Assembly: GCA_023055425.1 (NCBI GenBank)
Contig: JALGPY010000008.1
Location: 20,061,359-20,125,358 of the forward strand
Direction: 5' to 3'
Length of the DNA stretch: 64,000 nucleotides
Source of the DNA: Linanthus parryae
Lineage: Eukaryota > Streptophyta > Magnoliopsida > Ericales > Polemoniaceae
The notes beneath the pieces were generated by a model that was not told where the DNA came from, did no database searches, and worked only from the letters and a program-made list of their open reading frames with translations. Of this stretch, positions 44,821 through 57,600 are shown piece after piece. Made by a program: the position numbers and the translations under genes. How positions within the stretch are numbered: position 1 is the stretch's first letter; the number at the start of each line of letters is the position of its first letter.

Positions 44821-47800
44821 ATGTTGGGGATCGCAAGGCAAAAAATCGCTCGCGGAGGCTTTTCCGCTTCTTCGGTATGAGCTTTGAACTTCTTTGATTT
44901 GTCTGTAATCGCAATTGATTTCGCATCTTCTGGTTATTGAAGAAGTTATTAGTTAAATTGATCATTTTATTTGCGAATATTCGCAGCAGGCCTTTCAGAG
45001 GAATGGAGTCCAGTCTCTGCTTCATGTCTCTAGGAGTTTCTCGTCTTCTGGAAAAGAGGTGAATTTTTAATTCCTGCTGAAATCTCTACCAGTGATACAC
45101 ACATGTTTGTGTAAATCAGATGTTTCGTAATTTGGTTTAACAGGAATTGAGAGATTTGATTTTCTGATTTTACACCGCAATAAGAGAGGAGAAATGAATA
45201 AGATGTGAGAAGTATTGCCAAACTTGATAATGTTAGACACATTTAGTTAGGTTCTGTCAAACTCTATGTGTGTCTGAAAACACAAGGTTTAGTTTATAAT
45301 ATGTCACACATGTTTGTGTAGATCAGATGTTTCATAATTTGCTTTAACAGGAATTGAGAGATTTGATTTTCTGATTTTGCATCACGATAAGAAAGAGGAG
45401 AAATGAATAAGATGTGGAAGTATCGCCAAACTTGATAATGTTAGACACGTTTATTTAGGTTCTTCAAACTCTATGTGTATCTGAAAACGCAAGGTTTAGT
45501 TTATAATATGTCAATTGTGTAGTCAGAAAGTTTCACGTTTATCCTAAGTGAGGGTATGATGTTTCCGGATCATCCTTTTCGTGTTTTGGATATGTTGATG
45601 TTAAGAGTTTTGATTTGTTCTTCTATCATAGCTGTGGACATTTGGAAATTAACCTCCATCTCTCTCATCTTGAACAAAATGAAGGAAGGATATAATTGCG
45701 TTATTTTCTGTCTCGGGATGATGCAAAGATTGTTACAGTAATTCACCAGTATTTGTTTTCATTAATGATCTATGTAATTCTGATGGTGCAACTGTGATTT
45801 CCTAGCAGATGACAGTACGAGATGCTTTGAATTCTGCCCTTGATGAAGAAATGTCTGCGGATCCTAAAGTTTTCTTAATGGGTGAAGAAGTATGAAGTTG
45901 TTTTGTATTTTATGCCTCTTGATATTTTTCCGTTACTGGGGTTTGACCTCACTAACTTTGATATTGTTGGTATGTAGGTTGGCGAATATCAAGGTGCTTA
46001 CAAGGTCAGAGATACATAGACACATGACCAATTCACTTGTATCTTCTAAGCCATTTTATGAACCATTTTTCTAACAGCACATTATATTTTTATTTGGATC
46101 AGATATCAAAAGGGCTTTTGGACAAGTATGGTCCCGACAGGGTCGTCGATACTCCAATTACGGAGGTACCCTTTTTATCTGAAAAATATCATTTTATTTC
46201 ATTGCTATTTTTTTCTGGATAAATTTCCTAATTAATTTCTTGTTTTTCTGTCTTTAATGTCATTTTGGAAATGTTCTGAAGGCTGGCTTCACTGGAATCG
46301 GAGTTGGTGCTGCTTACTATGGTCTGAGGCCTGTCATAGAGTTCATGACATTTAACTTCTCCATGCAGGTAAGGATATATTTTTTTGGTCCTTTCAACAG
46401 TTTCTGAATTGTTTTCGCTTCTACAAACTCAATATTATCCATAGTTTGCTCTATGTTACTGATGTGTTTTAGTTGACCTTCCATAAAGAGAGTTACATAA
46501 GTCTCTTAGACCCACTTCATCGTTCTTGCAAGAAAAGCCCGTTTGTGGTTCATATTGACAATTTCATATGATTGGAGAACTAAGTCCTTTGAGCTCTAGC
46601 GCTGGAATGTTAAAATTTTCTTTGTCGTGGCTGGATATGGCTATGTTTTGTATGTCTTCGTGGCAAGCAATTGAGTTAATTTTTCTTCATCTTGAAATAG
46701 CTAATGGGTTTGTGACATGTAACTTTGCGGATCTTGGGAGATAGTGAGAGATGGGTGTATGCCTGAAGGGTTTTTCTTAGTTTTATTTTAGCTCGTAAGT
46801 TGCAGCTTTTGGAAATGATTCCGACTAGTAAGATACATAATGAGCGTCAAGCTAGGCTACCTGGACTTGGGTGCATGTCTCATGTTGGGTGTGTATCCGG
46901 GAATCGGATTTGCTCCCTTGCAGAAATTTAGGATTTGCGAATTCAGCTAAGAAGTGTACAAATTTTGGATAAGGGAGTGTGAATACAGTGTCATTGCAAT
47001 CATTTTACATACTACATATTTATATGTTCAGAAACTAAACATAAACCGAATTTATTATTTTTACCCAAAGAAGGGCACGAGTGTTTGCTACTCATCGAAC
47101 AACAAGAAGAAAAGGTCAGCGAGTTTAGAGGATGGTCAGTGAGATTTGGATGACCACCACTCTGTCGACAACTTCGAACTATGTGACTATGATGAAATGA
47201 AGGAGAAGGAAGCAACAGGGAAAAAGAAACCGGAGCACCAATATGCTGTCCGACCATTTTTTATAACCTGAGTGTTGGATTGATGGAGCCAGATCCGCCA
47301 CATATTCCATGTCCTTACCGGCAAGGATCATGTCGACACAGATATGGTGCTGAGATTTAAGAGTCCGGGGATAACTTAGGCTTCAGGCATTGTAAGTTCA
47401 GAAGACGTCTGCATTGTCAGAATTGGGTAGTTTAGATGTCAGGAGGTAGCATGGTTGGTTTGTTTGGAGAGTGAGTTTGCTAGAATTTCGAAGTGGGAAG
47501 AAGTTGGTTGGTGGTTGATACTTAGAGTATATTGGTTGCAAGAGGGAGATAGGTTGTTCATAGCTCTGTAACAAGATCGCAAATTCTACTGGTTAGAGTA
47601 ACTTTATAAGGAGATGGATGATCGTGAAGACAATTATTCAGAGGGATGAGAATGGGGGTAATGCCGTGTTTGATTTCATTTAGCATCTTATTTCAGAAGT
47701 CAAAAGTCCATTTTGGGTAGTATGGAGTTCGATCCTAATTTGATAGATTAATTGGAATTTTGGGTTTATCTTCTGAGGAGATTTTGCTGACCTGCTTTGA

Positions 47801-48240
47801 AGGCATTGAATTGGAGTGAAGTTTTGTACTTCAAGGCCTGAAATCCTGGTGGTTTTGTGGTTGCTTTTTTTCAGCATATGTAATTAGCAGGCAGGTGGTA
47901 AAAGGTGATGGGATCTTGCTACAGGAGATTGAGAGCAGTAAAGATCTTAGAATGATTATTATATGACACTGGTTGACACTCCCAAGGCAAAAACAAAGTT
48001 GCAATAGTGTCAAAGATGAACCAAGGGCAATACGTCTAAAAATCATGACAACTTGGTTGAGATACTGATCCAAAATGAGGATTTTGTTCTTGCATCTCAC
48101 TGGTCGATGCAGCTCTGTAAAGGAGTGGAGATTATAATGGTAATTTCTAGTAATGCATGAATATCACGGTTGTTATGGGTTGCTGTGCTGAACTAAGAGA
48201 TCAACACTCAAGGTTTATAAGTCAAAGGAACCGACCCCTC

Positions 48241-48306
<66 letters not shown>

Positions 48307-51300
48307 TTTGAAGCAGTCTTCCAATTCGACTATAGGTTTTGAGTTAGCTAGTATATGCAAACAATTAATAACGTAAGAGTAGAAATGAGCAATTACGAAG
48401 GATTGTACTGGACAGTTTCCTTTGTATTAACGAAAACTAAAGATATGGGCTGCATGGTTGCGCTCCTGTTCTTCTACAGGAGAGGTTCCCAAAGAGTTGA
48501 AATTGAATTTAGTTACTTTAAAGAGTCAGTTTCAGAGGTTGAGTTGCTTCATAATGTACATTGTTAAGGATAAAGACACTTCGTATTCTTGCAGTTGTGA
48601 GGTTATTCCATGACAAGAGAATGGTACAGGATGTGTTGTCATCTAATATTTTTTGTAGTTAGGGGAGGTAGGACTCATTGTCGTGTGTTGAGAATGGAGA
48701 GGGAACTGAGAGAATGTTTAAGTGTTCTGAGATTTTGTATGGTTTCGTGGCTGAGTCACAAAGTTGGTGGTGTGTCAGATTCACAATTCCAATCCTCTTT
48801 ATAAACATTTCTTGATGAATTATAGTTGTTTGGGCTGTCCTCAATAATAGCTTTTGTCGGTTTCATACGCACGCAAAGTAGGACTGACATATATGTAGTA
48901 CTGAATTAGTACTAAGAGTGGTAAACATTCATGTCTGTCATTGGTAGGACAAGCTGTCTGGAATTCATGAAATGGAATTCGAAATGAGTTTAGTTAGGTC
49001 TGGACATATCGTGGGGGAATTTGGGGTAATCGGAATTCATCAGTCAAAACTATGGCTTTTAGTATGAGGCAGGTAAAAACGGTTGGTCTTAACATGCTGA
49101 TGTAAGTGGCTAGAGGTTAAGTAAATTGGCCATGACGGTCTTTCCGGAGAATCAAGGAACTGTTGGTGCGTCTGTAATAGCTACTGTCTCTTCTCTCTAG
49201 GCTTGTCCTGTGGATTGTGGACGCTCGTTACTCTGGTAACTAATTCATGAATTTTGTTGCAGGCAATTGATCACATCATCAATTCTGCTGCGAAGTCAAA
49301 CTACATGTCTGCTGGCCAGATATCTGTGCCAATTGTTTTCAGAGGACCAAACGGTGCTGCTGCTGGAGTTGGTGCCCAACATTCCCAGGTCCATTGATAT
49401 TCTTCGCAATCCTGAGAGATTTAGTATTGGAGTTTGTCCTATGCATATTTTTCATGTTAGGCGTGATTGTTTTCATCATTAAACATCTTCTTGCTTAGTA
49501 ATTGATGTTTTACTGTAAAAGGGTTTACGGCTTCACCACTATTTTGTCATACCCTGGAAAACACAGTTCTGATATTGGGTTTAGTTGAAATATTTATATG
49601 AGGTCAAGATCAAATTTCAGCCTGCGAAGATATGTCTTCAAATGTACCTTATGAATTTTGATGGTCTTAAAAACAGAAAATGGTATTACATGTCTACCAA
49701 GTATTCCAAATGTGGCATATTGCATTCGTACTGAATTTCATAGGGTATCATTTTCTGTGTTCCCGTTCTTCGCCTAGGAATAATCAGCATTTCAGTTAAC
49801 ATAGTGTGTTCTCTACTCCTTTCCTTTGCCAACACCTGTCATCTTAGGTGGAAGAAGACAGGGGCCTTGTCTAGAACCACTTTGTTCTCATTCTTTTTTA
49901 AAGAGATAATTAATGAAGGCTTGCCGCCAGTCAGATCTGATGTCAGGGTTAGGGACTATGTCATTTAGTTGTTGAAGATCACACGTTCTTTGTACTATAG
50001 AGTTGCAGATGATTATTTAATAGATGCCCGATAAAGTGTAATGACTCACAAATTTAAGAGTTCAATCTTTACTGAGAACTGAAGTCCACAAGGACTTCGG
50101 ATTTGCTTAGATGTTTCTCTTACTATTTTGATAGCCAATTCACCATGCTTAAACGTTCGACTCTTGTGTGCAGTGCTTTGCAGCATGGTATGCTTCATGC
50201 CCAGGACTCAAGGTGCTAGCTCCATACTCTTCAGAGGATGCTCGAGGTCTGCTAAAAGCTGCAATAAGAGACCCTGATCCTGTTGTGTTCCTGGAAAACG
50301 AATTGCTGTAAGTAGCCTTTGTGCAATTTTTATGTCTACGAGGTAGCTTTGCTTGGGAACCTTGGTGGTGATGAACTAATGTCTTGGCAGGTATGGAGAG
50401 TCCTTCCCTGTTTCAGCTGAAGTTCTTGATTCTAGTTTCAGTCTTCCAATAGGGAAAGCCAAGGTACTTGCCTCGAGAATTTCTCTGTCTGCCGTCTTCC
50501 CTAATCATTATCACTGTCTCACCTCTCAGTTACTCACAGATAGAGCGCGAAGGAAAAGACGTGACAATTGTTGCTTATTCAAAGATGGTGGGTTACGCTC
50601 TCAAGGTATGCCAGTTTTCTATGCCTGGTAGTAAAGTGTGATCATCTGACTGTTTTACTGCACGTGGTTAATTTCATTTCTAGTTCCCTTCGAGATAGTG
50701 AATGTAATGGCTTGCCTCCTCTGTCTACAGAAATATGAATCTTCCGTATCTTCTTGGCCTCCCCCTCCTTTAGTGTGGTGTGTGTGGAAAGAGAGGGAGG
50801 GCAGGAGATTGAGAGGTTGACAGTGCCTGATGCATTTTAAGTGACATCTTACTTCCCGCTCGGTCACACTGTTTCATCATGTATAACCTGATAGGTTTTA
50901 AGTGGCACACTAGGACTACAGTGTCATCCCTTGAATTCCATGTCAGGAAGGCATACTTGGAAGATACAGTTGCAATTAAGGTACAACTTGGGAAAACTGG
51001 ATGGATATCAATACAATCCATCTGCACACTAATATCATAAACCAAATTCATTATTTCTTGATCGTGACGTGCATCTTCAAAAGTCCCGTTGTGGGAAATC
51101 ATATTTCAATGGTATTTTCTTACTATGCTTTAGAAAATTGCACCCAACCTGTATGGACACTGAACCCAGTTACATCTGTCTGTCCAATATGTGGTGGAGA
51201 TGGTGAAAAGATATCCGACTTGCGTCCTTGAGGGCTAATGTTCGTGTCATGTATTCTACCCTATGACTATTGGTGGTTTAATTGCTCAAAAGAGATGGAC

Positions 51301-51951
51301 TACGTAATTGAATGAGCAAAAGGGTCTTTGTCGACTGTATTTCTTTGCTTCAGCTTTTCCATATTTAGTTTTGCTTCGGCACTCAAGGGGCAAACTGTAG
51401 AGCGGTGTTGGGATATGTGTTCAACTGCATTGAGTGACCTTCTGAGTTCAGATGAGTGCTATAGGTATAAGTCGTGCCAAGAGTTCTGTGTTCCTGTAGA
51501 GAGGTCCCTGATAATCTTGACTCCTTGAGTTTAGAGTTGACTATTGGCTTTCTATCTTCCTTCTTTCCAGTACTTCTACGAACAGTGTTAATACTAAGAT
51601 CTTGATATTCTTCTCTAAATATTGAAGTAACTAATACGTGTCATATTCAGGCTGCTGAGATTCTTGCAAAGGAAGGAATTAATGCTGAGGTAACTAGTAA
51701 ATTTGATTTATTCTTCCGCTTGTATATTTGCAGACCAATACACTCCAGGTTTTTAGTCTAAGGTCCATCAGTACACTTGAAGTTTATCTGATAGAACTGA
51801 TTACATTCGTATAGGTTATTAATCTACGCTCCATCCGTCCATTGGATAGAGCCACAATCAATGCCTCAGTCCGGAAAACAAACAGGCTCGTGACTGTTGA
51901 AGAAGGATTTCCTCAACATGGTGTTGGGGCAGAGATTTGGTATCTCTCTCG

Positions 51952-51989
<38 letters not shown>

Positions 51990-52989
51990 GAATTTTTTGT
52001 CTAATATGTTTGTTGCTTCTCACAGTGCATCTGTCGTCGAGGAGAGTTTTGAGTATCTTGATGCCCCGGTTGAAAGGATTGCTGGAGCTGATGTTCCTAT
52101 GCCGTATGCTGCAAATCTTGAAAGGCTGGCTGTCCCACAGGTTTGTGTTTCGAGAACAGCTTTTTCTTTTCTCTTCTTTCGCCTTCTGGTCATTCCTGTA
52201 TGCAGTGGTATTTGCATTTAGCCTTTCGTACTTCATTTTTATGTGTGTATGATGGCGATTGGAAGTGGAAGTGGGTAACCTTGAAGTATGTATCTTCAGT
52301 AAACTAGCATTGCATCTAATTTAGTAGTTGTCTTTTCATTCATTATCCATGATGACCCTTGAAGAGGTCTATGATCAGGTCCGTACAATTTCAAAGGTAA
52401 CAGATACATTTGGTTCATAAATCATAAGTACGCTGAAGCTTTGCGTTTGTAGATCTTAGTAGAAGCTGTTGTCTTTGTACATAGAAGAAATTTTGCTCCT
52501 ATAGAATCCCAAAGGTTTTTTCCACGAATTGCACATTGTTAAGAGGACATTCTTTTCTATGACAATAGCTGACACAGAAAAGTTAGAACAATGATACATT
52601 TACCAGCTAAAATATGAACTGTGATTCCTAGCTTCCACGTATCTCCATACAAGCACAGATTTTGTATCTGTTTTTCCTTGAAATAAAATATAGTATTTCT
52701 TTCAGTTATCCGTTGTGCCAAATTTTAGTAGATAAATCAGTACTTTTCCCCCCGCTAGACATAGATAGATCTCTTCAAATTGGAAAAACTTAGACGCGGT
52801 ATTATTAGCTGGAGGATGTAGATTTTGAAGATGTGGTTGAATGTTCTCTTCTTATTTTTAATGAAACGTCGTCTTGGTACCAAGTGCTAACTTCATGTTC
52901 TGGAACATGTTATTGAGCAGATTGAGGATGTTGTCCGTGCAGCAAAGAGAGCTTGCTATAGATCAGTTCCATTAGCTGCCGTGGCGTAA
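44821..52989 (+). CDS. PDHB: Pyruvate dehydrogenase E1 beta subunit, mitochondrial, 14 exons
   Basis: This is the beta chain of the thiamine-diphosphate E1 enzyme that decarboxylates pyruvate and acetylates the E2 lipoyl groups in the mitochondrial matrix. The exons are 44821-44874, 44987-45058, 45809-45889, 45978-46004, 46103-46165, 46282-46368, 49263-49388, 50174-50307, 50391-50463, 50540-50605, 51651-51689, 51815-51939, 52026-52140 and 52921-52989. All joins are GT..AG and in frame, giving 376 aa. The N-terminus [18 protein letters not shown] is a typical presequence. The mature part starts near [20 protein letters not shown] (residue 43). Signature stretches include [67 protein letters not shown] and [20 protein letters not shown]. 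No coding lesion was seen. Exon 2 may start one CAG later, since the acceptor reads CAGCAG. Confidence 0.95.
45098..45511. repeat. 207-bp tandem duplication in PDHB intron 2
   Basis: Starting at CACACATGTTTGTGT, a 207-bp unit (45098-45304) is repeated once (45305-45511) with about ten percent differences. Each unit contains TTTAACAGGAATTGAG, which resembles a splice acceptor, but no matching exon is apparent. Confidence 0.9.
46369..49262. other. Large PDHB intron 6
   Basis: At 2.9 kb this is the longest intron of the gene. It contains the (TG)n tract but no recognised transposon ends or intact coding frame. Its size suggests old insertions that are no longer recognisable. Confidence 0.6.
48244..48305. 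repeat. (TG)n microsatellite in PDHB intron 6
   Basis: About 31 uninterrupted TG units. Confidence 0.95.
51942..51986. repeat. (CT)n tract in PDHB intron 12
   Basis: The 86-nt intron 12 is about half CT repeat, with one GC interruption near 51951. It doubles as a polypyrimidine tract before the acceptor at 52025. Confidence 0.85.
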
Positions 52990-54690
52990 ATATGGCCCTT
53001 TTCTGCCAACCTGGAATCACGCTCTCAAGACTTATTGAATAGTTTGATATTCTTTTGTGTTGCTATCCGAAACCACATATGCCAAGGAGAAAAATACAAC
53101 TCGGAAGTAGGCCACTTGAAGGATATTGAGTTTGGCTTATTTACTCGCATTGAATAAAAATGTATTTATTTTTGCACAGAACAAGATTTTGTAGCCTTAC
53201 TTTCCCGATTGTGATGGGATGACATCTTTAGGCTTATTATAGATTAGCAGAGCATGAAGCTATATAAAGGTTTCCTTTCTTCAGTTTCTTGTATCCATGT
53301 GATTTAACATATGCACGTAGCCCTAGTTGAGCATGCTTGATATCGATGGAATGTTGTAGCTCAGCTGCTAGGAGCTAGACGTCTTTGTTAAGCCAAGTTA
53401 GAGTGTATTTGATCTTGATCTTTCAGCTCTATGGTTACGTTGGGAGTATTCGCAAAGCAGCAAACCAGCATACGGTATGCAGCTCTAGGGCTTCTGAATC
53501 CTTCTCTTAGGTGAATGTGATATGACAGCATATCACTCTTGTAGCATATGGTACGTAGCTAAACCCAGCGTTTCTGACCTATGCCAGTTTGTGTTCTTGA
53601 AATGCCGTTACAGAATGCAGTACCAATTCGTTATCCTATCGAATTTTCTTGACCAAGCTCTGAAAAAGGAGAATTTTATGCCAAAGGCTAACTGTATCCT
53701 AATTATTGCTTGTCGAATAAACACAAACATGGTTCTCCCTGTCTTGTCTGCGTAAACTAAACATATTCTCGAAGAGGCTGAACACAGAGACTATGTATTG
53801 AGGCTGTGTTGAATTGCAGATGACTCCAGAATTGGGAATCTTAGAGCAAAAGGTGGATACAGATACCTTATCTGTCACATTGAGTACAACTGTCCCGTGC
53901 CTTGGGCCCAAAATTCAAAATCTGCTACTCGCTCAAGTAGTGCTCCCAATGAAAATTCAAAATCTGCTACTCGCTCAAGTAGTGCTCTAAACGAATTGAG
54001 CCACTCGACAAACTACTCGGTCAAAAGCTCGACCTTCAAGGCTCGGTACTTCTAGCCTTGTTTTGCTCAGAGTCGAGCCTGACACCTATGAGCTCCTCCG
54101 CTTGGCTAATGCTTATGCTATCTAATCTGTCCAGCTCTACCCATCATGCTGCTTCGCTCTACCCGGATCAGTTTATCGCTATACAGTCTCCGCCACGTCA
54201 CCGCCAATATTTCCTCAAGACTCTTCCTTTGCACGTAACACTCATTCAATACCATTATCGGCCAATAGAAACCGAGAACTATATTGAGGGACCAAATGCA
54301 AAAGAGCCTAGGAGGGGACCGATTCAACGTTCCGCCTGTAACAATGTTGCTAAACACGCCACAGCAATAAAATGAAGTGCAATCAAATGACTAGCAGATA
54401 AAGAAAAAAGAGAACACGTCTATGATCAAATCTGATAAAACACAATCACCAAAAAAAATGTATTTGTATAATCTCTCAAACTTGGAGTCACAGGGCTTAA
54501 ATAACCCCCCAAAAAAACAAAGTTATCCTTGAAAAAATTACTGAGGGTGTTTCTATAACTTATCCTTAAATCACTATACAGGCTACTGAAGCAATTTCCA
54601 CACTATGTGCTTGCAAACTTTTGAGTCCATTGCTTCATTAAAATGCATCAAAACAGTTGCAAAGGCAATGGAGAAGTTCCAGACTCTTTC
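52990..54690. other. Intergenic region between PDHB and the convergent kinase gene
   Basis: The 3' UTRs of two convergent genes are expected at the edges. It contains a 42-bp-period duplication at 53910-53987 and no recognised gene. Confidence 0.45.
53910..53987. repeat. Tandem duplication, period 42
   Basis: AAAATTCAAAATCTGCTACT and the following CGCTCAAGTAGTGCT occur at 53910-53945 and 53952-53987 without mismatch. Confidence 0.9.
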
Positions 54691-57600
54691 CTACCTGCTG
54701 CGGGAGGAGGCCTCAGGAGTCGATCTCTTGCTCTTCAGTCGAAAATCCATTGAGAAAGCAACAGCAGGAGGGATAAAAGAACGGAAAAATCTTTTAGAAG
54801 CTGATTTAGGCGCATCCTTTCTCGTCCTCCTCCTCACCCTTGAAGTTCCTTCTGTAGGCACAGCTTTATACATGGGTCTGAAAATTGCTGAGCTAAAAGA
54901 ATTGGTTTCAGGGGCACCAAATGATACCGGGCCATTTTGTAATAACTCCTGGGGGTTTGCAACTGCTCCGTCCTTATGGGGCGGAGGAAATTTCTCGCTC
55001 TTGCTCTTTCCATTTGCTTGCGTCAGCACTCTCCACCGCTGCAGTAAATCAATCAATAGGGATTTTTTGACATTTTGTAGAACATTATGGGTGAGTTTGG
55101 TATGACTTATTTGCAACTTAAGCTGACTTATAAGTTTATGAAAAAAAAAGTCTACGACAAGAAAGATGAAGGAAAAATATATGCGTGTTTGGTGTAAAAG
55201 TTGTTTAAGTCCAAAAATTCCAAAAAAGGTTAAAAAAATCAACTTTTTCTTAAGCTTGTTTTTACACTATGAACTTACAAGTCAAATCCAAAAGTTCAGC
55301 TTATAAGTTACACACCAAACATTACGTACAAGCTGTCTTTAACTTATAATCCAGATATTGACTTATGAGCAGCTTATAAGTCATACCCCCCCCCCCCCCC
55401 CCTATTAAACCCTGCAAGTACTTAATATGATCTTGATGAAGTGAATAAATATTTGAGGGTAAACTGAATCACAGAAGCGAATCAGGGTAAAAGGAGGGAA
55501 GCAGTGTTTTAAGTTACTTACATCCAAATTTGAGGGAAGCTCTGCGTTCGCTTCCGGCAAAGGAATGGCCCGGCCACCTCGATCTCGCGTCCTCACTTTT
55601 CGATTTCCTTCAGTGCTTGTTTTGCTGTTCATACCTCTTTGCCTGGGCAGAAAAGTAAAAAATGTCAGTATATGGGTAAATCAAGATCCATGGAACATAC
55701 AAGTTTGGAGGAACAAACAAAAAACCTTCTTGCTTCTTCATCTCTCAGTTTCACATCCATTTCTTTACTGGGAGGATATTTCGGTAAAAATGACGGCTCA
55801 CAAGCCTGAGGCTCAGCTGAAAAGAACTGTACAAGAAGACGGCATTATATTAGATAATTTTAAAATTATTCCGCTGGATAAATGTCAAATGTAAAGACTG
55901 GTTTTGGCCCATACTCGGATCCAGGGTTATATAGGTTCTTAATTTTGTTAGTAGTCTTTTAGGATACGAGGAACTAAAACCTCTGATATCTAAGGGGTGG
56001 CACAATGTTTTAGATTTTCTGAGGATACCAAGTTTTCTCAATTATTATGCACTATGTTCCTTCATGCCTGACATCCTAATAAACGCAACTTGTAAAAATA
56101 AGTAAAACTCACTTCACTATTTAGAGCTGCAGTAGCCGAACCTCGCTGGCTGGGTTCAATAGCAAGAAGAGTTTCCACTAATTGAAGAGAAGAAGGTGGG
56201 AAGTTTCTGAAGGTCTCTGATATACATCTTTTGTAAGGTTGCTGCGGCTTGAAGAGGGTTGCGTTTGGCAACCTGGATTTCTTCCAATATTCCTCGGTTG
56301 GGGAGCCACACAACTTGAATATCTTGTGCAGTTGCTCAACCTAAACACATCAAATAATGTAGCATGTTCAAACTTCAAACTGAAATAAACGTCCTCAACT
56401 GGGAAAATAAAAAGGAAAGCAAAATGGCAAACGGTAATGATACTTGTGTTCATTAAATTCATTTGTTTCCCAAATAATTTAATAATTTGTATTAAACGCC
56501 TCTAGGACATTTAGGGATGCCAAAGTTATGATTCTGGTTAAGAACATTATAAAACTCCATTCAACTTCTGTTGCATGGAGCTTCGGTGATTTCTGTTGTT
56601 TCTTTTAGGACTTGAAAGCGAATTGACAGTACTAATCCTGAATAATAGTAGCTCCGGTGATTTCTTTCACAGCACCACCAGTCTAGGTCAAGAGTCATGC
56701 AATTCGAAGAAGCAGATTGACCATATATTAATAATACTCAAAAATAGAGAAAAGACCGGTGAATTTCACAAAATTATTCCACATTATACCCCAATAAGCC
56801 CTAAAGTAGGAGAAGCATGGAAACTTTTCATATTAAATTGTGTGCAACACCTGTGGAAGGACCATCTGCATGTGATACCTAACAGGCTGAACGATTTTTG
56901 AATGATGGAGATCATTGCATATAGTCATACAAGTAAACTTTGTTGATTAAAGGAGACCAATATTCTATAGGCTTGTTGAGCCTAAATACTGGCTCAAAAT
57001 TCAAGAAGTAATCAAGAAGTCTATAAAACCGCAGGGTAATGATATTACTCTACATATCTTCAGTAAAAAAAAATAACGGAAAATGCTCATCATACTAGCA
57101 CTAAAAATACTAACTCTCTAGACCTAAAACTTTAATATGATAATACATCACTCACAAAATGCAAGAACCACAGTAATCTGCAACCCACAAATGGAATAAA
57201 AAGAATAACCAAGACACATCTTTAGGCGTGTAATCAGCAACCATAATTCCTTAAGAGACCAACTCTGCATTCTTTCTACCTTTTTTTTCCTTTAATTTTT
57301 TTTTTTGCATTATTTCATAGTAATTTCTTGTTTACTGCACACATATGCATTTAATAGTATTGACTGCTAAAACTCAAGTTAACAACAATCACATCGTATC
57401 AGACATTTAAATTCCACACCAAGAGTAGGATGAGCAAGATAAACATAATTGTGCAAAGTGTCACACATCAAGGGAGCTTGAAGGAATCAGAAGTACTGAA
57501 ATGGAACAGAAATAGTGAATGAGTCGGTGCAATATCTAGCAGCAATCATTAGTATTAGACAAATTTGAAATATGTATTTCCTGAAAGTTGACTCCATAAA

